NCBI RefSeq assembly: GCF_000263715.2
Contig: NZ_CM001514.1
Span: 2,590,936-2,654,935, forward strand
Direction: 5' to 3'
DNA from: Pseudomonas synxantha BG33R
GTDB lineage: Bacteria; Pseudomonadota; Gammaproteobacteria; Pseudomonadales; Pseudomonadaceae
DNA length: 64,000 bases
Shown one piece after another: positions 7,549-17,252 of this stretch. The translations under genes and the position numbers were made by a program. The first letter of the stretch is position 1. Each line of letters opens with the position of its first letter. The notes under the pieces are model-generated. The model saw only the letters and a list, made by a program, of their open reading frames with translations. It had not been told where the DNA came from and ran no database searches.

Positions 7549-9129
7549 ATGACCCAGTTCCTCGGCCACAACTACATCGGCGGCCAGCGCAGCGCCAACG
7601 GCAGCGTCAAGCTGCAGAGTATCGATGCCACCACCGGCGAAGCCTTGCCCCAGGATTTCTACCAGGCCACCCCGCAAGAGGTGGATGCCGCCGCCAAAGC
7701 CGCAGCGGCCGCTTACCCGGCCTACCGCGCCTTGAGCGCCGCACGGCGTGCGCGGTTTCTGGACGCGGTGGCCGATGAGCTGGACGCGCTGGGCGATGAT
7801 TTCGTCGAGTTGGTCTGCCGCGAAACTGCGTTGCCTGCTGCCCGTATCAAAGGCGAACGCGGGCGTACCAGTGGCCAGATGCGCTTGTTCGCCACCGTGC
7901 TGCGCCGTGGTGATTTCTACGGGGCGCGTATCGATAAAGCCTTGCCTGATCGCCAGCCGCTGCCACGCCCGGACCTGCGCCAATACCGTATCGGCCTGGG
8001 CCCGGTCGCCGTGTTTGGCGCGAGTAATTTCCCCCTGGCGTTTTCTACCGCCGGTGGCGACACCGCCGCTGCGCTGGCCGCCGGTTGCCCGGTGGTGTTC
8101 AAGGCGCACAGCGGGCACATGGCGACCGCCGAGCGCGTGGCCGATGCGATCATCCGCGCCGCCGAGGCCACCGAGATGCCCGCAGGCGTGTTCAACATGA
8201 TCTTCGGCGGCGGTGTCGGTGAAGCGCTGGTCAAGCACCCGGCAATCCAGGCGGTGGGCTTCACCGGTTCGCTCAAGGGGGGTCGTGCCCTGTGCGATAT
8301 GGCGGCCGCACGCCCGCAACCGATCCCGGTATTTGCCGAAATGTCGAGCATCAACCCGGTCATCGTGCTGCCCCAGGCCCTGCAAACGCGCGCCGAGAGT
8401 GTCGCCCGCGACCTGACTGCCTCGGTGGTACTAGGCTGCGGTCAGTTCTGCACCAACCCCGGACTGGTGATTGGCATTGCTTCGCCTGCGTTCACCGCGT
8501 TCACGCAACAGGTCGCGCAATTGATCGGTGAGCAACCGGCGCAAACCATGCTCAACACCGGCACCCTGGGCAGCTACGGCAAGGGCCTGGAAAAACTCCT
8601 GTCTCACTCGGGGATCCAGCATCTGGCAGGCAGCACGCAAGTGGGCAACCAGGCCCAACCGCAACTGTTCAAGGCGGATGTACGCTTGCTGATCGACGGC
8701 GACGAAGTGCTGCAGGAAGAAGTGTTCGGTCCCACCACGGTGTTCGTCGAGGTCGTCGACCAGGCTCAACTCAGCGCCGCCCTGCATGGGCTGCACGGCC
8801 AGTTGACCGCCACGATCATCGGCGAACCGGCTGACCTGCAACAGTTCGCCGAGTTGACGCCGCTGCTGGAGCAGAAGGTCGGGCGCATCCTGCTCAACGG
8901 TTACCCCACGGGGGTGGAAGTCTGCGATTCGATGGTGCACGGCGGGCCGTACCCGGCGACCTCGGACGCCCGCGGCACCTCGGTCGGCACCCTGGCCATC
9001 GACCGTTTCCTGCGGCCCGTGTGCTTCCAGAATTACCCTGATAGCCTGCTGCCCGACGCGTTGAAAAACGCCAACCCGTTGCGTATCCAGCGCTTGGTGG
9101 ATGGCGCGCCGTCTCGAGAATCGCTGTAA
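7549..9129 (+). CDS. 2,5-dioxovalerate (alpha-ketoglutarate semialdehyde) dehydrogenase
   Basis: NADP-preferring aldehyde dehydrogenase that oxidises 2-ketoglutarate semialdehyde to 2-oxoglutarate, the last step of the non-phosphorylating pentose route. The product has 526 residues. Catalytic positions are N160 (FGASNFP), K185 (VVFKAHSGH), E264 (FAEMSSINP) and C301 (GQFCTNPG). The FKAHSGH block and a length near 525 are typical of KGSADH rather than general ALDH (about 480-500). AAGGAG precedes the ATG. The strand order MFS, FAH, ALDH and lactonase, with gaps of 10-17 bp, indicates one transcript. Confidence 0.92.
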   Translation: MTQFLGHNYIGGQRSANGSVKLQSIDATTGEALPQDFYQATPQEVDAAAKAAAAAYPAYRALSAARRARFLDAVADELDALGDDFVELVCRETALPAARIKGERGRTSGQMRLFATVLRRGDFYGARIDKALPDRQPLPRPDLRQYRIGLGPVAVFGASNFPLAFSTAGGDTAAALAAGCPVVFKAHSGHMATAERVADAIIRAAEATEMPAGVFNMIFGGGVGEALVKHPAIQAVGFTGSLKGGRALCDMAAARPQPIPVFAEMSSINPVIVLPQALQTRAESVARDLTASVVLGCGQFCTNPGLVIGIASPAFTAFTQQVAQLIGEQPAQTMLNTGTLGSYGKGLEKLLSHSGIQHLAGSTQVGNQAQPQLFKADVRLLIDGDEVLQEEVFGPTTVFVEVVDQAQLSAALHGLHGQLTATIIGEPADLQQFAELTPLLEQKVGRILLNGYPTGVEVCDSMVHGGPYPATSDARGTSVGTLAIDRFLRPVCFQNYPDSLLPDALKNANPLRIQRLVDGAPSRESL

Positions 9130-9145
9130 GTCATCAGGAGGCTTC

Positions 9146-10009
9146 ATGTCGTTGAGCGCAGTCACCGCACACCGTGCCCGGTTGGGCGAAGGGCCGTTCT
9201 GGGATGTTCGATCCCAGGCGCTTTACTGGGTGGATATCGCCGCCAAACAGGCACTGCGCTGGATGGACGGGCAGTTGCAGGTTTGGCAGTTGCCCGAGCA
9301 TGTCTCGGCGTTTATTCCGTGTGAAAGCGGCGATGCGCTGGTGACCTTGAGCAGCGGTGTGTATCGCCTCGACCTGGCTACCCAGACGCTGACCCTGCTG
9401 TGCGTGGCCGACCCGCAGCCGGGCAACCGTGGCAACGAAGCGCGCTGCGATGCTCAGGGCCGGCTGTGGCTGGGCACCATGCAGAACAATATCGGTGAGC
9501 AGGGCGAAGACCTGCCCATCACCCGGCGCTCCGGTGGCCTGTTCCGTGTCGATGCCGATGCGCGTGTCACGCCGTTGCTCACCGGGCTGGGCATTCCCAA
9601 CACGTTGCTTTGGAACGAGGAGGGTAGCCAGGTGCATTTCGGCGACAGCATGGACGGCACGCTGTATCAGCATTCAATCCAGTCCGACGGCCAGCTCGAA
9701 CCCGCCCAGGTGTGGTTTGCACCCCATGAGCGCGGTGGGCCGGACGGCTCGGCCATGGACAGCGAGGGCTACATCTGGAACGCCCGTTGGGACGGCAGTT
9801 GCCTGCTGCGCCTGACGCCCGCAGGTGAGGTCGATCGCATCATCGAGCTGCCGGTCAGCCGTCCCACAAGTTGCGTGTTCGGTGGGCCCGACCTCACCAC
9901 CTTGTATATCACCAGTGCCGCGAGTCCCTTGGATCACCCTTTGGACGGTGCGCTGTTGGCCATTGAAGTCGATGTCCCTGGCAAGCCTTGCCATCGTTTC
10001 GCCGGTTAA
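9146..10009 (+). CDS. SMP-30/gluconolactonase-family sugar lactonase
   Basis: Calcium- or zinc-dependent beta-propeller lactonase, 287 residues from MSLSAVTAHRARLGEGPFWD, where the Glu in GEGPFWD is the first metal ligand. Other metal-site blocks are GNRGNEARCDAQGRLWLGTM, GIPNTLLWNEEG with HFGDSMDG, and GGPDGSAMDSEGYIWNARWDG. AGGAGG precedes the ATG. In this operon it most likely opens L-arabino-1,4-lactone to L-arabonate. The dehydrogenase that would form the lactone was not found in the window. Confidence 0.9.
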   Translation: MSLSAVTAHRARLGEGPFWDVRSQALYWVDIAAKQALRWMDGQLQVWQLPEHVSAFIPCESGDALVTLSSGVYRLDLATQTLTLLCVADPQPGNRGNEARCDAQGRLWLGTMQNNIGEQGEDLPITRRSGGLFRVDADARVTPLLTGLGIPNTLLWNEEGSQVHFGDSMDGTLYQHSIQSDGQLEPAQVWFAPHERGGPDGSAMDSEGYIWNARWDGSCLLRLTPAGEVDRIIELPVSRPTSCVFGGPDLTTLYITSAASPLDHPLDGALLAIEVDVPGKPCHRFAG

Positions 10010-10046
10010 ACCCAAGACTCAAAAACAACAACAAGAGGTGTCGTTC

Positions 10047-11033
10047 ATGAAAAAGGTTCTACGCGTTCTGGCTGCCGCTGTTGCGTTAAGCAGCCTCAGC
10101 AGCATCGTATCCGCCGAAGAAGTGAAGATCGGCTTCCTGGTCAAGCAGGCCGAAGAGCCGTGGTTCCAGACTGAATGGGCCTTCGCCGAAAAAGCCGGCA
10201 AGGAGCATGGCTTCACGGTGATCAAGATCGCCGTGCCCGATGGCGAGAAAACCCTCTCGGCCATCGACAGCCTCGCCGCCAACGGCGCCAAGGGCTTTGT
10301 GATCTGCCCACCGGACGTGTCCCTGGGCCCGGCCATTGTCGCCAAGGCCAAGGTCAATGGCCTGAAAGTCATGGCCGTGGATGACCGCTTTGTCGATGCC
10401 AAGGGCAACTTCATGGAAGACGTACCGTACCTGGGCATGGCCGCGTTTGAAGTGGGCCAGAAACAAGGGGCCGCCATGGCCGCCGAAGCGAAAAAACGCG
10501 GCTGGGACTGGAAGGACACCTATGCGGTGATCAACACCTTCAACGAACTCGACACCGGCAAGAAGCGCACCGACGGCTCGATCAAATCCCTGGAAGACGC
10601 TGGTATTCCCAAGGATCACATCCTCACCGCCGCGCTTAAAACCCTCGACGTACCCGGCAGCATGGACGCCACCAACTCGGCCTTGGTCAAGCTGCCGAGC
10701 GGCGCGAAGAACCTGATCATCGGCGGCATGAACGACAACACGGTACTGGGCGGCGTGCGCGCCACCGAAAGTGCCGGGTTCAAGGCGGCCAACGTCATCG
10801 GCATCGGCATCAATGGCACCGACGCCATTGGCGAATTGAAGAAAGCCGACAGTGGTTTCTTCGGCTCCATGCTGCCGAGCCCGCATATCGAAGGCTATAA
10901 CACCGCGCTGGCGATGTACGAATGGGTCACCACCGGCAAGGAACCTGCCAAGTACACCGCCATGGACGAAGTCACCCTGATCACCCGCGAGAACTTCAAG
11001 GAAGAGTTGACCAAAATCGGGTTGTGGAAATGA
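10047..11033 (+). CDS. araF: L-arabinose ABC transporter, periplasmic binding protein AraF
   Basis: Periplasmic L-arabinose receptor, 328 residues. A Sec signal MKKVLRVLAAAVALSSLSSIVSA precedes EEVKIGFLVKQ. The mature sequence follows E. coli AraF closely by memory: KQAEEPWFQTEW, IKIAVPDGEKTL, AIDSLAANGAKGFVIC, GMNDNTVLGGVRATE, IGIGINGTDAIGEL and GSMLPSPHIEGY. The start lies behind AAGAGGTG. Its stop overlaps the araG start (ATGA). With araG and araH downstream it forms a complete importer. Confidence 0.95.
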   Translation: MKKVLRVLAAAVALSSLSSIVSAEEVKIGFLVKQAEEPWFQTEWAFAEKAGKEHGFTVIKIAVPDGEKTLSAIDSLAANGAKGFVICPPDVSLGPAIVAKAKVNGLKVMAVDDRFVDAKGNFMEDVPYLGMAAFEVGQKQGAAMAAEAKKRGWDWKDTYAVINTFNELDTGKKRTDGSIKSLEDAGIPKDHILTAALKTLDVPGSMDATNSALVKLPSGAKNLIIGGMNDNTVLGGVRATESAGFKAANVIGIGINGTDAIGELKKADSGFFGSMLPSPHIEGYNTALAMYEWVTTGKEPAKYTAMDEVTLITRENFKEELTKIGLWK

Positions 11034-12532
11034 CCGCTGCGGCCCTGCGTTTTGACGCTATCGGCAAAACCTTTCCCGGGGTCAAGGCGCTGGACGGCAT
11101 CAGCTTCACTGCCCACCCCGGGCAGGTACACGCCTTGATGGGCGAGAACGGTGCGGGCAAGTCGACGCTGCTGAAAATCCTCGGCGGCGCCTACATTCCC
11201 AGCAGCGGCAGCGTGCAGATCGGCGCGCAGGTCATGGTGTTCAAGAACGCTGCCGACAGCATCGCCAACGGTGTCGCGGTGATCCACCAGGAACTGCATC
11301 TGGTGCCGGAAATGAGCGTGGCCGAGAACCTGTTCCTCGGGCACTTGCCGACGCGTTTCGGTGTGGTCAACCGCGGCGTGCTGCGCCAGCAGGCGCTGGC
11401 ATGTCTCAAGGGCCTGGCCGATGAGATCGACCCCGACGAGAAGCTCGGGCGCCTGTCTTTGGGCCAGCGCCAACTGGTGGAAATCGCCAAGGCGTTGTCC
11501 CGCGGTGCCAACGTGATCGCCTTCGATGAGCCGACCAGCAGTTTGTCGGCGCGGGAAATCGACCGGCTGATGGCAATCATTGCGCGCCTGCGCGACGAGG
11601 GCAAAGTGGTGCTCTACGTGTCGCACCGCATGGAAGAAGTGTTCCGTATCTGCGATGCGGTGACGGTGTTCAAGGACGGTCGCTACGTGCGCACGTTCGA
11701 AGACATGAGCACGCTGACCCACGACCAGTTGGTGACCTGCATGGTCGGTCGCGATATCCAGGACATCTACGACTACCGCCCACGCGAGCACGGCGAAGTG
11801 GCGCTCAAGGTAGACGGCCTGCTCGGCCCGGGCCTGCGCGAGTCGATCAGCTTTGAGGTGCGCAAGGGCGAGGTCCTTGGGCTGTTCGGGCTGGTGGGGG
11901 CAGGGCGCACCGAGCTGTTTCGCCTGCTCAGTGGGCTGGAGCGCACCAGCGCCGGCAGCCTGCAGCTGTGCGGGCAAACCCTGCAATTGCGCTCACCCCG
12001 CGACGCCATCGCCGCCGGTATCTTGCTGTGCCCGGAGGATCGCAAAAAGGAAGGCATCATCCCGCTGGGCAGCGTCGCCGAAAACATCAACATCAGTGCC
12101 CGGGATGCGCATTCCACCTTTGGCTGGCTGTTGCGCGAAGGCTGGGAGAAAGCTAACGCCGACCGGCAGATCCAGGCGATGCGGGTCAAAACCCCGAACG
12201 CGGCGCAGAAGATCCTGTACCTCTCCGGCGGCAATCAGCAGAAAGCCATTCTCGGTCGCTGGCTGTCGATGCCGATGAAGGTCCTGCTGCTGGACGAGCC
12301 CACCCGCGGTATCGACATCGGCGCCAAGTCGGAGATTTACCAGATCATCCATAACCTGGCGGCCAGCGGCATTGCGGTAATCGTGGTGTCCAGCGACCTG
12401 ATGGAGGTGATGGGCATTTCCGACCGCATCCTGGTGCTGTGCGAAGGCGCCATGCGCGGCGAACAACTGCGCGAGCACGCGACTGAATCCAACCTGCTGC
12501 AGCTGGCCTTGCCGCGCGGCCTGGCGAACTGA
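11030..12532 (+). CDS. araG: L-arabinose ABC transporter ATPase AraG
   Basis: Duplicated ABC ATPase of the CUT2 sugar importers, 500 residues. The first domain has IGKTFPGVKALDGISF, Walker [10 protein letters not shown], signature LSLGQRQ and Walker B VIAFDEPTSSLS. The second has the degenerate Walker A GLVGAGRTE, CPEDRKKEGIIP, signature [15 protein letters not shown] and [19 protein letters not shown]. The ATG overlaps the araF stop by four bases, so translation is coupled. High similarity to E. coli AraG is visible throughout, including [18 protein letters not shown] and VIHQELHLVPEMSVAEN. Confidence 0.95.
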   Translation: MTAAALRFDAIGKTFPGVKALDGISFTAHPGQVHALMGENGAGKSTLLKILGGAYIPSSGSVQIGAQVMVFKNAADSIANGVAVIHQELHLVPEMSVAENLFLGHLPTRFGVVNRGVLRQQALACLKGLADEIDPDEKLGRLSLGQRQLVEIAKALSRGANVIAFDEPTSSLSAREIDRLMAIIARLRDEGKVVLYVSHRMEEVFRICDAVTVFKDGRYVRTFEDMSTLTHDQLVTCMVGRDIQDIYDYRPREHGEVALKVDGLLGPGLRESISFEVRKGEVLGLFGLVGAGRTELFRLLSGLERTSAGSLQLCGQTLQLRSPRDAIAAGILLCPEDRKKEGIIPLGSVAENINISARDAHSTFGWLLREGWEKANADRQIQAMRVKTPNAAQKILYLSGGNQQKAILGRWLSMPMKVLLLDEPTRGIDIGAKSEIYQIIHNLAASGIAVIVVSSDLMEVMGISDRILVLCEGAMRGEQLREHATESNLLQLALPRGLAN

Positions 12533-12541
12533 GAGAAGACC

Positions 12542-13510
12542 ATGACTATTCAAAACAACGCGCTGCCTTCGGCACGCAAACCCCTCGATATGCGCGCATT
12601 GCTCGACAACTGGGCGATGCTGTTGGCTGCGGTGGGCATCTTCGTGCTGTGCGCGCTGCTGATCGATAACTTCCTCTCGCCACTGAATATGCGCGGGCTG
12701 GGCTTGGCGATATCCACGGTGGGCATTGCTGCGTGCACCATGCTGTTCTGCCTGGCGTCGGGGCACTTCGACTTGTCGGTGGGCTCGGTGATCGCCTGTG
12801 CCGGTGTGGTGGCGGCGATTGTGATGCGCGATACCGACAGCGTGATGCTGGGCATCGGCGCTGCATTGTTGATGGGCCTGATGGTGGGGCTGATCAACGG
12901 CATCGTGATCGCCAAGCTGCGCGTCAATGCCTTGATCACCACCCTGGCGACCATGCAGATTGTGCGCGGTCTGGCGTACATCTTCGCCGACGGCAAAGCG
13001 GTGGGTGTGTCGCAGGAACAGTTCTTTGTGTTCGGCAACGGCCAGTTGTTCGGTGTGCCGGTGCCGATCCTGATCACCATCGTGTGCTTTCTGTTTTTTG
13101 GTTGGCTGCTCAACTACACCACTTACGGGCGCAACACCATGGCCATCGGCGGCAACCCGGAAGCTGCGTTGTTGGCGGGGGTGAACGTTGATCGCACCAA
13201 GATATTGATCTTCGCCGTGCACGGCCTGATCGGCGCCCTGGCTGGAGTGATCCTGGCGTCACGCATGACCTCGGGCCAGCCGATGATCGGCCAAGGCTTC
13301 GAGCTCACAGTGATTTCGGCCTGTGTGCTGGGCGGCGTATCCCTGAGTGGCGGCATCGGCATGATTCGCCATGTGATTGCCGGGGTGCTGATCCTGGCGA
13401 TCATTGAGAATGCGATGAACCTGAAGAACATCGACACGTTTTACCAGTACGTGATTCGCGGCTCGATCCTGCTTTTGGCCGTCGTTATCGACCGCATGAA
13501 ACAACGTTGA
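12542..13510 (+). CDS. araH: L-arabinose ABC transporter permease AraH
   Basis: Integral membrane subunit of the arabinose importer, 322 residues with 8-10 hydrophobic spans. CUT2 permease blocks are ASGHFDLSVGSVIACAGVVA, KLRVNALITTLATMQIVRGLAY, YTTYGRNTMAIGGNPEAALLAGV and VISACVLGGVSLSGG. AGAGAAG precedes the ATG, nine bases after the araG stop. It is the last gene of the arabinose operon; a degenerate stem-loop follows. Confidence 0.95.
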   Translation: MTIQNNALPSARKPLDMRALLDNWAMLLAAVGIFVLCALLIDNFLSPLNMRGLGLAISTVGIAACTMLFCLASGHFDLSVGSVIACAGVVAAIVMRDTDSVMLGIGAALLMGLMVGLINGIVIAKLRVNALITTLATMQIVRGLAYIFADGKAVGVSQEQFFVFGNGQLFGVPVPILITIVCFLFFGWLLNYTTYGRNTMAIGGNPEAALLAGVNVDRTKILIFAVHGLIGALAGVILASRMTSGQPMIGQGFELTVISACVLGGVSLSGGIGMIRHVIAGVLILAIIENAMNLKNIDTFYQYVIRGSILLLAVVIDRMKQR

Positions 13511-13532
13511 TCCAAGCCATCGGGAGATCAAA

Positions 13533-13574
13533 TGTGGAAGGGGCGGTGCAACGATTCGACTTGCCCCTCTCACA
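13533..13574. terminator. stem-loop after araH, probable REP remnant
   Basis: TGTGGAAGGGGC pairs with GCCCCTCTCACA (10 of 12 bases) 22 bp after the araH stop. It looks like a decayed REP hairpin and may end the operon transcript. There is no clear U-tract. Confidence 0.45.
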
Positions 13575-13720
13575 TGTTCACCGAGCACGAGCCATCCAGA
13601 CGGGTGGGTGCCAAGGCCGTTACAAAATCAAGCTTGCCCCTGCCTGAACAAATCCATTGCAACGCTTCAAGCGACCAACGGGGGCTTGCGTCACCTCTGT
13701 TTAATTGTTAGCTTCTGGCA

Positions 13721-13740
13721 AAATGTTAACGATAACATTT
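13721..13740. promoter_or_regulatory. LacI-family operator before polyol ABC operon
   Basis: AAATGTTA-ACGA-TAACATTT is a 20-bp palindrome broken only at the pair flanking a central CG, the hallmark of LacI/GalR operators. It lies 36 bp upstream of the binding-protein ATG, and a LacI-family gene closes the locus at 21098-22102. A position over or just after the promoter suits repression. Confidence 0.75.
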
Positions 13741-13775
13741 GCTCTAACAATAAAAACAAAACAGAGACTCATGCC

Positions 13776-14696
13776 ATGAAAATGCTCCCAAAAACCCTGT
13801 GTTTACTGGCTGTCGGCATCACCTTCGGTACTCAAGCCTTTGCCGCCACACCGCCCGCGCCCATTCGTATCGGCGCCTCCTTCCAGGAAATCAACAACCC
13901 CTATTTCGTCACCATGAAAAACGCTCTGGAAGAAGCCGGCGCGACCATCGGTGCCAAGCTGATCATCACCGACGCCCGCCACGACGTGTCCAAGCAGGTC
14001 AGTGACGTCGAAGACATGCTGCAAAAAGGCATCGATATCCTGCTGATCAACCCTACCGATTCGGTCGGCGTGCAGTCCGCCGTCAAGTCGGCCCACGCCG
14101 CAGGTGTCGTGGTGGTAGCAGTGGATGCCCAGGCGGACGGCCCGCTGGATTCGTTCGTGGGCTCGAAGAACTTCGACGCGGGCTTCCAGGCGTGTGAATA
14201 CCTGGCGAAGACCATCGGTGGCAAAGGCAATATCGCCATCCTCGACGGCATCGCCGTGGTGCCGATTCTCGAACGTGTGCGCGGTTGCAAAGAGGCGGTG
14301 GCCAAGCATCCGGACATCAAGATCGTCAGCATCCAGAACGGCAAGCAGGAGCGTGACCAGGCGCTGACCGTGACCGAAAACATGCTGCAGGCCCAGCCGA
14401 CCCTCAAGGGTATTTTCAGCGTGAATGACAACGGCTCCCTCGGTGCGCTCTCGGCCATCGAAGCCAGCGGCATGGACGTGAAACTGGTGAGCGTCGACGG
14501 TGCGCCGGAAGCGATCAAGGCGATCCAGAAACCCGGCAGCCATTTCATCGCCACCTCGGCCCAGTACCCCCGCGACCAGATCCGCCTCACCCTGGGCATT
14601 GCCCTGGCCAAAAAGTGGGGCTCTCAAGTCCCGGCCAGCGTGCCGGTGGACATCACCTTGATCGACCAGGCCAAGGCCAGGGACTTCAGCTGGTAA
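13776..14696 (+). CDS. ribose-type ABC transporter periplasmic binding protein
   Basis: Periplasmic sugar or polyol receptor of the RbsB class (PBP type 1), 306 residues. Signal peptide [23 protein letters not shown] precedes [21 protein letters not shown]. Family blocks are [64 protein letters not shown] and [14 protein letters not shown] weak AGAGA lies before the ATG. It is the first gene of the LacI-controlled operon. The substrate is not determined; neighbouring enzymes suggest a sugar alcohol or ketose. Confidence 0.92.
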   Translation: MKMLPKTLCLLAVGITFGTQAFAATPPAPIRIGASFQEINNPYFVTMKNALEEAGATIGAKLIITDARHDVSKQVSDVEDMLQKGIDILLINPTDSVGVQSAVKSAHAAGVVVVAVDAQADGPLDSFVGSKNFDAGFQACEYLAKTIGGKGNIAILDGIAVVPILERVRGCKEAVAKHPDIKIVSIQNGKQERDQALTVTENMLQAQPTLKGIFSVNDNGSLGALSAIEASGMDVKLVSVDGAPEAIKAIQKPGSHFIATSAQYPRDQIRLTLGIALAKKWGSQVPASVPVDITLIDQAKARDFSW

Positions 14697-14703
14697 ATCC
14701 CCA

Positions 14704-14726
14704 GGCCCCACGCAAACCGTGGGGCC
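14704..14726. promoter_or_regulatory. intra-operon stem-loop after binding-protein gene
   Basis: GGCCCCAC and GTGGGGCC form a perfect 8-bp stem around GCAAACC, 8 bp after the binding-protein stop and 33 bp before the ATPase start. No U-tract follows. Such hairpins protect the upstream message and help keep the binding protein in excess over the membrane complex. Confidence 0.65.
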
Positions 14727-14758
14727 CAGGTCTTCCTTCTGAACGCGAGGTCGGCGGT

Positions 14759-16267
14759 ATGAGCAGTCTTCTGAAGCTGGAAAACATCTGTAAGCGTTAC
14801 CCGGGGGTCCAGGCCCTCAAGTCCATCAACCTGCAAGTGGAGCGCGGCGAAATCCATGCCTTGCTGGGGGAAAATGGCGCGGGCAAATCCACCCTGATGA
14901 AGATCCTCGGCGGCGTCGAGCATCAGGACGAAGGGCAGATCCTCATCGACGGCCAGGCGCAGCAGTTCGCCACTTACCGCGATGCCATCGCCGCCGGTAT
15001 CGGCATCGTGTTCCAGGAGTTCAGCCTGATTCCCTACCTCACGGCGGTGGAAAACATCTTCCTCGGCCATGAGTTGAGCAACCGCTTCGGCCTGTTGCGC
15101 AAACGTGAAATGACCGAGGCGGCGCAGGCGTTGTTTCAGCGTTTGGGGGTGAGTATCGACCTGCATTGCGCGGTCAAGCACCTGAGCGTGGCCGAGCAGC
15201 AGTTCGTCGAGATCGCCAAGGCCCTGGCCCTGGACGCACGCCTGCTGGTACTCGATGAACCCACCGCGACGCTGACGCCCAGCGAAGCCGAGCTGCTGTT
15301 CGAGATCATGCGAGAACTCAAGCGCCAGGGCGTGGCGGTGATTTTTATCTCGCATCACCTGGAAGAGATTTTCCAGGTCTGTGACCGCATCAGCGTGCTG
15401 CGCGACGGCGGCAATGTGGGCGTCACCGACGTGGCCGACAGCGATATCGACCGCCTGGTGGAGATGATGGTGGGGCGCCGCCTGGAGTGCAGTTTCCCGC
15501 CCAAGCCCACTTGCGAGCGCGGCCCGCTGTTGCTGGAGGTCAAAGACATCCAGCTGGTGCGCAATGGCCCACACAACAGCTTCCAACTGCACAAGGGTGA
15601 AATCCTGGGCTTTGCCGGGCTGGTGGGGTCGGGCCGTACCGAATTGGCCCTGGGCATGATGGGGGCGCTGCCGTCCGTGAGCAAAGAGGTGTGGTTGCGC
15701 GGCGAAAAAATCAGCCTCGATGACCCGGCCCAAGCCTTGGCGCACGGCATCGGCCTGCTGCCGGAAAGTCGCAAGAGCGAAGGGCTGATCACCGATTTCA
15801 GCATTCGCGAAAACATCTCCCTGAACAACCTGCCCAAATATCAGAACGCCTCGGGTTTGATCGACAAGGCCAAGGAGTGCGCCAGCGTCGAAGCACTGAT
15901 GCGCCAGCTGTCGATCAAGGCGCCCAGCGGTGAAAGCCGCGTGCTTAACCTCAGCGGCGGCAATCAGCAAAAAGTCGTAATCGCGCGCTGGATCAACCAC
16001 CACTGCGAGGTGCTGGTGTTCGACGAGCCCACCCGCGGCATCGACGTCGGCGCCAAGGCGCAGATCTACGCGCTGATGCGCAGCCTCACCGAACAAGGCT
16101 ACGCAATCATCATGATTTCCTCCGAATTGCCCGAAGTCATCGGCATGTGCGACCGCGTCGCCGTGTTCCACAAGGGCGCGATCGTCAAGGTCCTGGAAGC
16201 GTCCGCCGTCAATCCTCAAGAGGTCATGCGCCATGCAACAGGGGGCTCAAGTGAATACGTCCATTAA
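14759..16267 (+). CDS. sugar/polyol ABC transporter ATPase (CUT2, RbsA-like)
   Basis: Double ABC ATPase of 502 residues. N-terminal half: [18 protein letters not shown], Walker [10 protein letters not shown], signature [15 protein letters not shown], Walker [20 protein letters not shown]-terminal half: [27 protein letters not shown], signature [39 protein letters not shown] lies before the ATG. The 3' end overlaps the permease gene by 35 bp, so the two are co-translated. Confidence 0.94.
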   Translation: MSSLLKLENICKRYPGVQALKSINLQVERGEIHALLGENGAGKSTLMKILGGVEHQDEGQILIDGQAQQFATYRDAIAAGIGIVFQEFSLIPYLTAVENIFLGHELSNRFGLLRKREMTEAAQALFQRLGVSIDLHCAVKHLSVAEQQFVEIAKALALDARLLVLDEPTATLTPSEAELLFEIMRELKRQGVAVIFISHHLEEIFQVCDRISVLRDGGNVGVTDVADSDIDRLVEMMVGRRLECSFPPKPTCERGPLLLEVKDIQLVRNGPHNSFQLHKGEILGFAGLVGSGRTELALGMMGALPSVSKEVWLRGEKISLDDPAQALAHGIGLLPESRKSEGLITDFSIRENISLNNLPKYQNASGLIDKAKECASVEALMRQLSIKAPSGESRVLNLSGGNQQKVVIARWINHHCEVLVFDEPTRGIDVGAKAQIYALMRSLTEQGYAIIMISSELPEVIGMCDRVAVFHKGAIVKVLEASAVNPQEVMRHATGGSSEYVH

Positions 16268-17225
16268 CACCGCAAACACCGGCCGCTTGCGCCTGAATAT
16301 GGCACGGCTGCTGCGCTCGCCGGCGTTCTATCCCTTCGTGGGGCTGGTGGTGGTGACCCTGGTGATGATCCTTGCCAGCGATACCTTCCTCACCGCCAGC
16401 AACCTGTCCAACATCGCCCGCCAGGTGTCGATCAACGCGATCATCGCGGTGGGCATGACCTGCGTGATTCTTACCGGTGGCATCGATTTGTCGGTGGGGC
16501 CGGTGATGGCGTTATCCGGCACGCTCACGGCCGGTTTGATGTTGGCCGGCGTGCCGCCCGGCCTGGCGATTGGCGCCGGGCTGCTGGTAGGCGTGGCGTT
16601 CGGCATCGGCAACGGGCTGTTCGTGGCTTACCTGCACATGCCACCGATCATCGTCACGCTGGCGACCATGGGCATCGCCCGTGGGTTCGGGCTGATGTAC
16701 ACCGACGGCTACCCGATTTCCGGGCTGCCGGAGTGGTTCGCTTTTTTCGGGCGCGGCAGCGTGTTCGGTATGCAGGTGCCGATCCTGATCATGGTGCTCA
16801 CTTACCTGGCCGCCTATGTGCTGCTGCAACACACGCGTATAGGCCGCTACATCTACGCCATCGGCGGCAATGAAGAAGCGGTGCGTTTGTCCGGGGTGCG
16901 TGCTGCGCGCTTCAAGCTGCTGGTGTACGGCATCAGTGGCCTGACGGCGGCGATAGCCGGGCTGGTGCTCACCTCGCGGCTAATGAGCGGCCAGCCCAAT
17001 GCCGGTGTGTCGTTCGAGCTTGATGCGATTGCCGCCGTGGTACTCGGCGGTGCATCGATCGCCGGCGGGCGCGGGGTGATCGTCGGCACCTTGCTCGGCG
17101 CCATGCTGCTGGGCGTGTTGAACAACGGCTTGAACATGCTTGGCGTGTCGCCCTACGTCCAAAGTGTGATCAAGGGCGGGATCATTTTGCTGGCGATCTT
17201 TATCAGCCGTCAGCGCCATCGATAA
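16233..17225 (+). CDS. sugar/polyol ABC transporter permease (CUT2, RbsC-like)
   Basis: Membrane subunit of the importer, 330 residues, about eight spans. Motifs are [80 protein letters not shown] and [26 protein letters not shown] lies before the chosen ATG. A GTG 18 bases further in is possible, but the N-terminus before the first span is within family range either way. Confidence 0.93.
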   Translation: MQQGAQVNTSINTANTGRLRLNMARLLRSPAFYPFVGLVVVTLVMILASDTFLTASNLSNIARQVSINAIIAVGMTCVILTGGIDLSVGPVMALSGTLTAGLMLAGVPPGLAIGAGLLVGVAFGIGNGLFVAYLHMPPIIVTLATMGIARGFGLMYTDGYPISGLPEWFAFFGRGSVFGMQVPILIMVLTYLAAYVLLQHTRIGRYIYAIGGNEEAVRLSGVRAARFKLLVYGISGLTAAIAGLVLTSRLMSGQPNAGVSFELDAIAAVVLGGASIAGGRGVIVGTLLGAMLLGVLNNGLNMLGVSPYVQSVIKGGIILLAIFISRQRHR

Positions 17226-17252
17226 ATACCTCACTACACAGGATCGAACACC

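Noticed and set aside
14624..16234. 536-codon minus-strand frame opposite the sugar ABC ATPase gene
   Set aside because: The plus-strand ATPase has all ABC motifs; the antisense product has none.
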